64,000 nt of DNA from Geosiphon pyriformis (lineage: Eukaryota > Glomeromycota > Glomeromycetes > Archaeosporales > Geosiphonaceae): contig JAAOMT010000602.1 of NCBI GenBank assembly GCA_016748015.1, forward strand, positions 871,922 through 935,921, read 5' to 3'. The notes under the pieces are model-generated. The model had not been told where the DNA came from, did no database searches, and saw only the letters and a program-made list of their open reading frames with translations. Every line of letters begins with the position of its first letter. The stretch's first letter is position 1. The position numbers and the translations under genes were made by a program. This document shows, piece by piece, positions 55,780 through 64,000 of this stretch.

Positions 55780-57789
55780 TAAGCAGAAATGGTGATTCAT
55801 TTGCTTCAAATTCAAATGGAAATATATCTGACAGATTAGCATTTTGGGCAATTTAAGCTGGTAGAATGGTGTGGTTAGAAGGGTTTGATCTTAGCGCTGC
55901 AACTTCATCTTCAGAAATGCAGTTTGTTGAAAATCCGATTTCTCTGGTATTGTAAGATAACTGGGTTGAGTATGATAGTGATTGGGTCTTTGCTGACCCA
56001 AATTTCGAGGAACCAACTGGTTATTTGGATTGATTCTGTTGTGGTTATTTTGCAATTAATTTTGGGATGTGAATTGGTTATGTTAAACCAATCTTTTTGC
56101 TGGTACTTGATATTGTTGAGTGGGTGGTATCTGATATGGCTGAATTGGTAAAGGTTGCTAATATTGTTGCTGCATTAATTGTGGAGCTGGTGGGTAGTAG
56201 TTTTGATTTTGTGGTCTTGGTGAATAATAGGTTGGTGGTAAAGATTGGTAATAGGATTGTTGTGATGAAAAGTAACGTTAATTACTCCTGTTTTGTTGGT
56301 CTTTTTGCAATTTCCTACAATCTCGTTTTTAGTGTCCTGGAATTCCACAATAATGACAATTTTGAGATTGGTTGTTGGATGGTAATCCAAAATTGTTTTG
56401 GTTGTGTCATTGTGGGGGTTGATATCTTTGTGGTTGTTGCTGCTGTTGTTATTGGTTTGTAAAATAGCTTTCAACTTTCTTTGTGAGTTGGTCTATCTTT
56501 TTTTCAGCTGCTAAGCTGGTTTCTCCAATTGCAAAATTTACAAGCTTGGTGTGATTTGCTTTTTCCATTGCCATTTCATAGCTCTTTGCATGTCTAATAG
56601 CAGTTGCTAAGTCTGCTAGAGCATGTGAATGAACTTTCTTAATCAGTTTGTCTTTTAATTTTGCTATAAACTGATCCAGAATTTGAGCATCAGAATAGTA
56701 GTTATTGGTTTCCAATTGTCAGATTTGTTTGAGAAGTTTGTTAAATCTTCCAAGATAGGTCATAACAGATTCAGATGTTTCTTGTTTGATATTGTGAAAG
56801 TGGTTTCTAAGAGTGATAGAGGTATTGTTGTTGGTGAATTGTTGTAGAAAAGCATCTTTGAATGCTTGTCAGTTTTCAAATGGTTCTTCTAAATTTTCAA
56901 ACCATTTTCCTGCTGTTCCTTGGAGAAAGTAGGAAATTGCTTTAAGCATTCTCGCTGCAATCCAACCATTTGTGTCTCCTGCTTTTTGAATCTTGTCAAG
57001 CCATTCTTGAAGACTGGTATCATTGTCTTTACTAGTAAATTCTGGGATTTTTGCAATGTAAGCAGTTGTCATTTCTTTTTTGTTTTCTGTAATTTCTTCT
57101 GGTTCTGATTCAGTTTCTTTACTTTCCAAGCTTTCTGAGTGATTACTTTCGTTTTCCTGTAAGTAATCAATGATATTGGCACTTGTTGATATTGGTTTCT
57201 GCTGTTGAGTAGGATTTCTAGGTAACTGAAAATCTTCTGGTCTGGAGAAACGGCTAAGTGGTAAACTTGGTGTTTGTGGTTAAACAAGTGAAATTGGAAA
57301 TGGTGTAATAGAAAGTGGTAATTTGACACTGGTTCCTTGTTCAGGTGTTTGCAAGTGTTTGGCAGTTGTCTTTTGTAGTGTTGGAGTGTTTGGAATGGTT
57401 CTTGAGTATTGCTTCAATTTTTGTTTGCCTTTGTTGCTTGTTTCTGTCTCTGATTTAAAATTAAAAAAATATTTGGGCTGTATTGGGTATTTTTCTTCAC
57501 AATACTCAATAATGTTAAAATTAAGTTCTTGGAAGTAGGTATCAAGTGTTTCACTGTTCAGGTCTTCTGTTCTCAATTGTGAATAGTGCACTAAATTATT
57601 GTAGAGGTTGCTTCTAACTTCTGAAATGTTGTAGTTTCCAAAAAGATAATTGTTGATGTGGTTTTCAATGTAATAGTATACTGATTTCTTTACAACTTCA
57701 ATTCTGTCTGGAATGTTAAATCTTTGCTTGCAGTGGGTGTAAATTAACTTATAATACTCTAGAGTTGCTGTGTCTGGTGTGGTCACCAC
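55780..57789 (-). pseudogene. Gypsy-E gag
   Basis: The N-terminal domain is clean from 57,789 to 57,280 (TLEYYKLIYTHCKQRFNIPD, NYNISEVRSNLYNNLVHYSQ). One TAA at a Gln is followed by the Pro/Gln linker. The capsid core is clean at 57,129-56,869 (TTAYIAKIPEFTSKDND, LQEWLDKIQKAGDTNGW, FLQGTAGKWFENLEEPF) and a helical segment at 56,715-56,449 (VHSHALADLATAIRHAKSYE). The knuckle CHYCGIPGH.KRDC near 56,360 has a stop at the Trp. A Gln/Tyr/Pro-rich tail runs to about 55,900. The start is uncertain: GTG occupies the likely ATG. Confidence 0.87.
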
Positions 57790-57822
57790 TTTGAATTTGT
57801 TGTTGCTGTGTTATTTCCATAG

Positions 57823-57832
57823 AAGAGCACCA
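57823..57832 (-). other. Gypsy-E primer binding site
   Basis: On the minus strand TGGTGCTCTT begins 2 nt after the 5' LTR edge (57,835). Confidence 0.7.
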
Positions 57833-57834
57833 AA

Positions 57835-58804
57835 TGTTACTGGAGGTTTTTGGTCTTTTTTCTTGAATGTTGTAACTGTTTGTTGGTTGCAAATTCACGT
57901 TTTCTAGAAGTAGTTGAACCTCCAATAACTGAATTTATCTTCAAATTATCTTCTATAATTTGAACTGCTGGGCTTATAAGTGGAATGGCTAATTTCTTGC
58001 CAGTTACTTTATGTAGTTACATTGTAGTAAATGTCAACTCTTTCCCAGGAATTGTTTGTCTGGAAGCTCACTAAAAATGTGTAGTTACTTTGCTGTGAAA
58101 GTCAACTCTTCTACAGGAATCTTGTCTGTAGACTACTCTAATGATTGTAATAAGAAAACAAAAGAAAAATAAAAAAAATGTAAAAAAAATAGAATTCTGT
58201 CAAGGGAAACGTTTTCTATTCAGGCCTGGAGTCACTAACAGTTTTACTGAAATTGGTAGCTAATCAATTTCGAAATGTTAGTTGGGTTTTGGAAATTTTC
58301 CAAGTACAATAATTAAAGAATTTGGTTTTTCAAATTATTTAATATTTATTTCTTTTTGTGTATAGGAATAGTTTTAAAAGATAAATCTAAAGTAAGATAC
58401 ATTTTCCAGAAGAGAAAAGCTCTTTTTTTATACAACTTGTTGTAGTACTAGTCTATGAACTTGCACTTTTTCTCTTTGCTCAAATTTTGGTGAACTAAAG
58501 ATACATTTTGATGAACTACAAGTTATTTTGCTGAACTATTGATTAATTTGGGTGAACTAATTATAATTTCGGTGAATTTCTGTAAATTTCGGCGAATTTT
58601 TGAATGTTACAAAGTTCAGGGTATTGTGTAATTTGATCATCCTACTTTCTGTTATACTAATTAGATTATTTTAATTGAATCATAATATGTGATAATTGAT
58701 TAAATAATAAATGGTAATTTGAAATGATATTAATATACTAATGAATTATAGGAATTATAAGGGTAATTTTATGCTAATTGATAGCTAAAATTCTACTGGT
58801 AACA
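57835..58804 (-). repeat. Gypsy-E 5' LTR (family II)
   Basis: A 970-bp LTR. On the plus strand it runs TGTTACTGGAGG to CTACTGGTAACA. It carries two TTTCGGCGAATTT units where the 3' LTR has three. It is followed by the CCAT duplication and Gypsy-D gag. Confidence 0.92.
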
Positions 58805-58808
58805 CCAT

Positions 58809-59400
58809 AATCAGGAAATCAATATCAAAACTCTGATTGCCAATTCTAAACTCCAAATAACTATTAAAATCAAGATTAATCTACTTACCAGTCCATGATG
58901 CAACAACCAATCTATTAACCACCAGTATATCAAATTCCAGTATATCAATTACAGGCCATCTATCAACCACAGTCACCAACAATTTATCAGCAGTCCCAGT
59001 TAATCTATTAAACACCCCAAATTCAAATACTGCCACAAAACTTATCTTAAAATGGAACCCAAAGACTGAGAATGACACAACAAAACTGAAAATTGATGAT
59101 AGTAGTACATCAACCAATTTCCAGTTTATCAAATCAACCATTAGGATCATGCCAGCAGAGTTCAGGAGCTGGGTATAACCAAAACCTGAGTTCTTAGAAC
59201 TACTTAAGTCTTCTAGTCACCCCAGAAGATGCTGCATCCAGTGAACAAAAAACCAATCAGAAGCCACTTACCAGTAACATTCCACTAGCCACCAGCACTA
59301 AAAACAAATCACTTGTTGCCATATTCCCATTTGAACTTGAGGAAATCACATTAGTTCCATTATTCAGTAGAGCCACTCTGGACACCAAACCAATAACCAC
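58809..59400 (+). pseudogene. Gypsy-D gag C-terminal tail
   Basis: Continues from 49,704 after Gypsy-E. A Gln/Tyr/Pro-rich tail (QPQSPTIYQQSQ-like repeats, near 58,960-59,010) with several stops at Gln/Trp, then LVAIFPFELEEITLVPLFSR leading into the protease. It is the counterpart of the Gypsy-A stretch 6,130-6,690. Confidence 0.75.
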
Positions 59401-59401
59401 A

Positions 59402-59749
59402 ATGTATACTGATGCCAAAGTCAATGGTCAGTATATTAAACTGATTTTGGATAGTGAATCAGCTGGCAGCATTATTACCAAACAACTCATGGATCAATTA
59501 GGTCACCGAGTTGACAGAGCTGCCAGTGCAAGGATTATCACAGCTAATAGAGCAACCAAAACTCCTATTGGTGAGATTGACAACTTTCCTTTCGAAGTTA
59601 ATGGCATTACAGTCCTTATCAAAGTTTTGGTAATAGAAGCCACTCAATACCAAGCCTTAATTGGTAATAACTGGCTCACTAAAACAAATGCTATACTTGA
59701 TTGGATGACTCAAGAACTAGCACTCAGCAAGAACAGTCAACACATGTGA
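59402..59749 (+). pseudogene. Gypsy-D aspartic protease
   Basis: A clean frame of 115 codons: MYTDAKVNGQYIKLILDSES (catalytic D-S-G has become D-S-E), then GSIITKQLMDQLGHRVDRAA, KTPIGEIDNFPFEVNGITV, VLVIEATQYQALIGNNWLTK and a TGA at a Trp/Arg position. Same fold landmarks as in the other copies. Confidence 0.85.
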
Positions 59750-59755
59750 GTACCA

Positions 59756-60811
59756 GCTATGTGTGGTCACTTCAAGATGACCACTACAACAACACCACTG
59801 ATTGAGTTCAAGGAAAAAAAAGAAAAACCTATTTGGGAAGCCTACCAAGTATTGTGGGCCAATAAAGACCACAACAAACTGCTGCCAATACTATTGTGGC
59901 ACGACCAAGAGAAAAAAAAACAGAAAGAAATCAAACTTACCTGGAATACCAACAACAACTGGGAAATCAATGAAAACCAGAAGAAAATAAAAAATTGGGA
60001 GTGGGAAGAGAATAAAAATGGGAAAGGCAAAGGAAGAAAAGTCACCACCCACAGCCACCTATGCTCCATATACCCACTCATCACCACAACCAATCAACTA
60101 TTATCAACCAAAGCTTGTATGCATTGATTGTGGCAAGAAACTGTCAACAATGGGCACATGCTGTGGTGATGATGAAGAATACTTAGCAGTAACTAAGTTC
60201 TATTGCTGCACATGCATCATAAAAAGGTTTGAACGACTGAAAAAACAAAAAAAATGGGATAATCAATCTTGTCTTGCTTGTGGAGAAACTTTTTTGGATG
60301 AAAAAATATGGAACAACATTCCCAAGTAAGGAGGAATATGTGACAAGTTATGTTAATACACAATCTTGATAAGTAACTGGGTTAGAAAAGAAACACCAAT
60401 AGAAGCAGCCTGGAGAAGAGCAGTACAACAATTGAACAGTTGTCCACATGACAATGACAAAATTTGGAGAATGGCAAATAAAAAAATAGAAGGGACAACA
60501 CCCAAAGAAATCAGAAAGATCAAAAACAACCTACTGGAACCTATGGAACTCAACTAGAACAAAGAACTAGTCATAAATCTCCTAGAACCAGAGGAATTTC
60601 ATGAACACTATCAAACTTTGGCATCCACAAGAGAAGAACAGGAAGAGCATTTAACACAGTTAAACACTCGACTATGTGACCACTGTTTGATTTCATGTAA
60701 CTTCCAATATTGTAATGAGTGTGACCTCATTTACAATCTACCACCACACATGATTTACATGATCTCAGAGGAAGAAAAACCAATCAGCAGCTGCACATTA
60801 GAATCAGAATC
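59756..60811 (+). pseudogene. Gypsy-D Cys-rich modules around a helical segment
   Basis: A basic Lys/Glu/Asn-rich stretch near 59,900-60,050. Module 1 lies in the clean frame 60,018-60,329 (CIDCGKKLSTMGTCC, KFYCCTCIIKRFE, CLACGETFLDEK). Next come GGICDKLC and a helical segment (APIEAAWRRAVQQLN-like, 60,366-60,557). Module 2 at about 60,675-60,730 reads LCDHCLISCNFQYCNECDLI. Coding stops being Gypsy after CTLESESK, where LINE-v begins. The downstream dUTPase is not in the window. Confidence 0.7.
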
Positions 60812-60952
60812 AAAAAAAAAACTTCTTTCTCTCCTTTGTCCCAAATTCCTGAAAAAGAGTCATAATTTGAAAGAAGTTTTTTCTGTTATTTCATACTGTC
60901 GTCCAACACTTTACAAGAAACAAATCCTTTTGTTGTTGATCTGGCTGCTCCC

Positions 60953-62793
60953 ATGAGTGATACTGGTGCTAAAAAAAGGTCGACCAGAGTTCCAACTTCT
61001 GGTTCAGTTGGTAGTGGTTCAAGTTATAAGATCAAGAAACCTCTCGGTGGTGCTAAGCTATCAAGTAATGGTGTGACTCTCAAAAGTAGTGGGTCTGGTC
61101 AAGTAGTCAGGCAGTTTAATAGCATGGATACTGATGGGGAGACTTTTGATGGTGAAGGAATATCTGATTCCAAGATAAATACACTCCAAGCCAAGCATTT
61201 TATTAATAGTGCAATTATTGGCTCCCCCTTCGGCTCTATTAATTATGACATGGAAGAGGAAAAAGAGGTTTCTCTTCTTCCCCATAAGTCTTTCTTTTTG
61301 GATAAGGTGTGGATTGATCCCAAAATCATTAAAACTCAGATGGAAGTAGCTGTAAAAAAATCTTTTGCTTTGGACATCAATCTTTTGGCTGTAGAAGGGA
61401 AATCGGCAACAGCCAAAACTCAGGTCATAAGAAAATTATTTTCAGGAATCAATGGTTTTGGGGGGGCCACTACTCCCTCAAAATTTGAAAAGATTATCAG
61501 ATCAACGTTTACTTTGTCAGAAAGCATGGAAAAGGCCACATCATTGGCCAAAGAAAATAACATCATAGTAAACAGCAATCTTAAGAGACAAGGAATTTGC
61601 TCAGATCAGGCTGTAGTCATTAAGAAAATTCTATGAATATGCCAAAAAAAATGATTGTCGCTGCAGTATCCAAGTTTGGACAAATTAAGTCAATTAAAAT
61701 CTAACTTATTGGTTTATGGCAGAAGGCTGTAGTAGAATTCGCCAAATTGAAACAGACTGTGTTTTTGGCTGCTAAGTGGTCTTTTCTAATTGGTAAAGAC
61801 TCGGTTTGTGTGGCTATGGTGGTGGGTGATTATGAAACTTGGGCATCTAGAAATCAGTTCAGGGCGCTTTTGTTTACTTTGCCAATGGGAACAACTGTCC
61901 ATGATCTCGGTAATCTATTGGATGGGACTGGTGGTAAAACTTGTATAATCAACTGTTCTTTGGAGACTGGAAATAGATTTCGCTGTACTGTGGTTGGCTT
62001 TGTGTCTGACAAATTGTTGGAGTCTGCTTTTCACATGAAACCAATTCTTGGCAGTGTAAGGCTTTCTTGGGCTAGATTGGATCTGGTTCGGTACAAGCGG
62101 TGTGGAAAATTTGGCCACTCTGCTTTGGAGTGTGATGCTGAGGTCGCTTCTACTTCTGTGTCTTCCAAGTCTTTTAAAAGGGTTGTCTCTGATAAAAACC
62201 TTCTCCAGTTGGCCCATTTGTATGCGAAAAAAAGTGTGCCTATTTCTCATCTAGTTGCTTTTGGTGGCAAATTATGGACTCAAGTAGTCTCTTTTGCACT
62301 CTTATTTAATAATCCTCACTTTGGTTTTGATCTTGGTTTTGATTTCTTTTCTTCTGGTGCTTCAGATGTGATTGGTTCCTCTCCTTATATGGTTCCTGCT
62401 AGTACATCTTTGGAGACTTGTCTTGCTTCTTTGAAGTGTTCTGTGGAGCTTCTTGTGGATAAAATATCTGGTATTGTAAGCAAACTTGAAAATTTGGTCT
62501 TGGTGCCTCCAGCTCTTACCTCCTTTTCTCAGAATTTGGTGGTCCCAGTTGTGGCAAATATGGAAATTAATTCAGACATGGCTCTGGATGATTCTAAGCC
62601 AATACTTCTTTTCTTCTCTTTGGTTTCCTCTAGTACTTCAGAATTAGGTTCAAGTAGTTCAAAAATTTTGACCTTAAAAGTGGGCTGTTTAGAGTCAAAG
62701 TTGATGGCCCTCGAGGCTTTGGTTTGTTCAGCTTTGGAGAAGTTAGATCAGATGTGTACTGGCTTGGGTTCTGCAGTTTCTTCTTTATCTTAA
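60953..62793 (+). pseudogene. LINE-v ORF1 (CCHC protein, frameshifted)
   Basis: ATG at 60,953 opens a Ser/Lys-rich N-terminus (MSDTGAKKRSTRVPTSGSVG) and runs 227 codons to a TGA at 61,634-61,636. Comparison with LINE-iii shows a frameshift there: the RRM-like part (VSKFGQIKSIKI, a TAA at about 61,702, then LIGLWQKAVVEF) continues in another frame. From 61,747 it is clean for 348 codons, with TLPMGTTVHDLGNLL and a knuckle RYKRCGKFGHSALEC (about 62,090-62,131) whose first Cys is Tyr. A Ser-rich, partly coiled C-terminus follows. TAA 62,791-62,793 overlaps the ORF2 ATG. Confidence 0.87.
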
Positions 62794-64000
62794 TGAGTAG
62801 TTTCATGTGAAAGATTGTTACATGCAACATTAGAGGGATGAACAATCCTGCTAAGCAAGCTGACGTCATTTGTTGGCATAAGAAAATGGACAATATGATC
62901 TCAATAATTACTGAAACAAAATTAAAGAGTAGAATTTGTCTTTGGATTGTTGATAGATTTCCTGGAGTATGTGTATTCATTTCTGGTCTGAATTCTGGTT
63001 ATTTAGATTTTGGTGTGGCAATAATTATGAATGCTGCTCTGGCAAAACATGTATGCAAGATCTTTGAGATACCTGGTCATCTTTTTTCTGTTAGGCTGCT
63101 TTTTAAAAATAAACTCTCGGTTTCTGTTTTGGGTCTGTATACTAGCACTTTACCATTAACATGCTTTTCACAAGCAAATGATGTGAACGTCTTGATTTTT
63201 AAGGCTGTGAACGAATCTTTTTTTGTGATTTTGGGTGGCAATTTTAATGAGGATGGCTCTTGCAAGAGTGTTAGCTTCAAGAAGTATGGTAGCTTGGACT
63301 TGGTCAACTCTCTCGTTGGTAATGATTTTCTAAGAGCTTCAACATGGAGCAATTCTAGAGGTGTGGCAAAGACAATAGATTACATATTTGTTTCTTCTAA
63401 TTTAGTTAACACAATAGTGGATCATAGTGTTCTGGATGTTGGTGAATTCTTTAATACTGATCACCAATCTATTTCTGTATCAGTCGGTTTGGGTGGTTTG
63501 TTGGACATATATCTATGTTCACTTCATAAACAGGCCAACAAGAACCATTGGAAATATAACTTCAAAAATGCTGACACTACTTTATGGTTAAAATTCAGGG
63601 AGATGATGATGGTAAATGCTGTTATGTTTTCTGATGATTTCGTGGCTGCCAATGAGCTTTCAGATTTGGATGCCATGTGGGATATTATTTGTAAGATAAT
63701 GTGCTTTTCAGTAGATGAAGTTTTCAAAAAAAAATGGTTTAAGGAATATGATAGAGTTTTCACCAAAATTTCATCTAGGTTTCACAAACTAGAACTTCTG
63801 GTATCTAAATTAGTTAGGGCCTCCTATTTGGTTAATAATAACAATTTTGTCTCGTTGCTCAATACTTGGAAGTCACTCAATTCCGACAATGCAATTGTGA
63901 TTAGGTCTCTCTTTCTCTCTGGTTCATTCTTTAATAACATTTGTTCAGCTCTGTTCAAAGTCAGAAAATTTTATTGTGCTTCAAAGTTGTTAGAATCTAA
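62793..64000 (+). CDS. LINE-v ORF2, endonuclease part, incomplete at window end
   Basis: ATG at 62,793 overlaps the ORF1 stop (TAATG). A TGA at codon 6 replaces a Trp (SSFM then KIVTCNIRG). After that the frame stays open to 64,000. The endonuclease motifs are VTCNIRGMNN, ITETKLKS (Glu), FVILGGNFNEDGS (expected GDFNE, Asp is Asn), AKTIDYIFVSSNLV and FFNTDHQSISVSV (TDH intact). Next come the linker (LCSLHKQANKNHWKYNF, VFKKKWFKEYDRVF) and RKFYCASKLLES at the edge. It would nick target DNA for target-primed reverse transcription. Because of the early TGA and the Asn it may be inactive. Confidence 0.87.

Larger units (their letters stand above)
49705..58804 (-). mobile_element. Gypsy-E, family II, minus strand, with an adapter at an RT gap
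   Basis: A complete family II element on the minus strand with LTRs at 57,835-58,804 (5') and 49,705-50,695 (3') and an exact 4-bp duplication CCAT at 49,701-49,704 and 58,805-58,808. It is 9,100 bp long. Adding back the roughly 0.8 kb of RT missing at 53,561-53,579 gives about 9.9 kb, the size of Gypsy-B. It is the best-preserved copy overall, with long clean frames for ORF3, integrase, RNase H and dUTPase. It sits inside Gypsy-D gag, so it is younger than Gypsy-D. Confidence 0.92.
47038..60811 (+). mobile_element. Gypsy-D, family I, split by Gypsy-E and truncated by LINE-v
   Basis: 5' LTR, gag, protease and Cys-rich modules of a family I element related to Gypsy-A. Gypsy-E (minus strand) sits in gag after the CCHC knuckle, and coding resumes at 58,809. 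LINE-v interrupts it at about 60,812, just after Cys module 2 where the dUTPase would start. No dUTPase, RT or integrase of this copy is in the window. It is less decayed than Gypsy-A and is the better reference for family I gag. Confidence 0.87.
60812..64000 (+). mobile_element. LINE-v, 5' part, truncated by the window end
   Basis: Starts with an A-run and CTTCTTTCTCTCC, similar to the reverse complement of the LINE-i start near 740, inside Gypsy-D. A leader of about 140 bp precedes ORF1. ORF1 has a frameshift and a stop; ORF2 is open to the window edge apart from a TGA near its start. It is the youngest-looking LINE here, and its RT is beyond the window. Confidence 0.88.

Noticed and set aside
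60618-60956. A 112-codon frame across the Gypsy-D/LINE-v junction
   Set aside because: It is a chance fusion of Gypsy-D Cys module 2 with the untranslated LINE-v leader.
1-64000. CRISPR arrays, operons, ribosome binding sites and tRNA/rRNA genes
   Set aside because: The sequence is eukaryotic repeat DNA; no regularly spaced repeats, cloverleaf or rRNA blocks were seen.

Overview
The window is a graveyard of nested retrotransposons. I find no host gene, tRNA, rRNA or CRISPR array in 64 kb. The DNA is very AT-rich, and essentially all recognisable coding sequence belongs to two lineages: Ty3/Gypsy LTR retrotransposons carrying an extra dUTPase, and a LINE (non-LTR) family with ORF1 (CCHC knuckle) and ORF2 (endonuclease, RT, RNase H). 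From memory, both resemble repeat proteins abundant in arbuscular mycorrhizal fungi (Glomeromycotina, probably Gigasporaceae). That assignment is inference, because no single-copy host gene is present to confirm it.

Layout. 1-740 (-): 5' part of LINE-i. 741-16,090 (-): old LINE-ii, split by a solo family-II LTR (2,234-3,185) and by Gypsy-A (3,522-13,408). 16,114-33,919 (+): LINE-iii, about 6.9 kb of its own sequence, flanked by a 10-bp target duplication and split by a solo family-III LTR (17,693-18,690) and by Gypsy-B (21,410-31,302). 33,930-34,830: extremely AT-rich spacer. 34,831-38,107 (+): old LINE-iv, cut by Gypsy-C (38,108-47,037). The 3' LTR of Gypsy-C is cut after 95 bp by Gypsy-D (from 47,038). 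Gypsy-D is itself split by Gypsy-E on the minus strand (49,705-58,804) and then by LINE-v (60,812 to the window end). Four insertions (A, B, E and the solo LTR at 17.7 kb) have exact 4-bp target duplications, so the order of insertion can be read directly.

Gypsy architecture. LTR (about 830-990 bp) - PBS (TGGTGCTC, 2 nt after the LTR) - gag with CCHC knuckle - aspartic protease - Cys-rich module 1 - helical segment - Cys-rich module 2 - dUTPase - reverse transcriptase - RNase H - integrase (HHCC, DDE, GPY/F) - an unrecognised ORF3 whose stop codon lies inside the 3' LTR - LTR. Family I (A, D) and family II (B, C, E) differ in LTR and gag N-terminus but share this order. The dUTPase/Cys-rich cassette and ORF3 are the features least expected of an ordinary Gypsy element.

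Decay. All copies are dead. Damage is dominated by C-to-T and G-to-A changes: Gln codons become TAA/TAG, Trp becomes TAG/TGA, Asp becomes Asn, Cys becomes Tyr and Gly becomes Arg/Glu. The two 977-bp LTRs of Gypsy-B differ by about 39 substitutions, all transitions by my hand alignment. One technical problem stands out: 53,561-53,579 is a perfect 19-bp Tn5 mosaic-end (Nextera adapter) sequence, placed exactly where about 0.8 kb of the Gypsy-E reverse transcriptase is missing.
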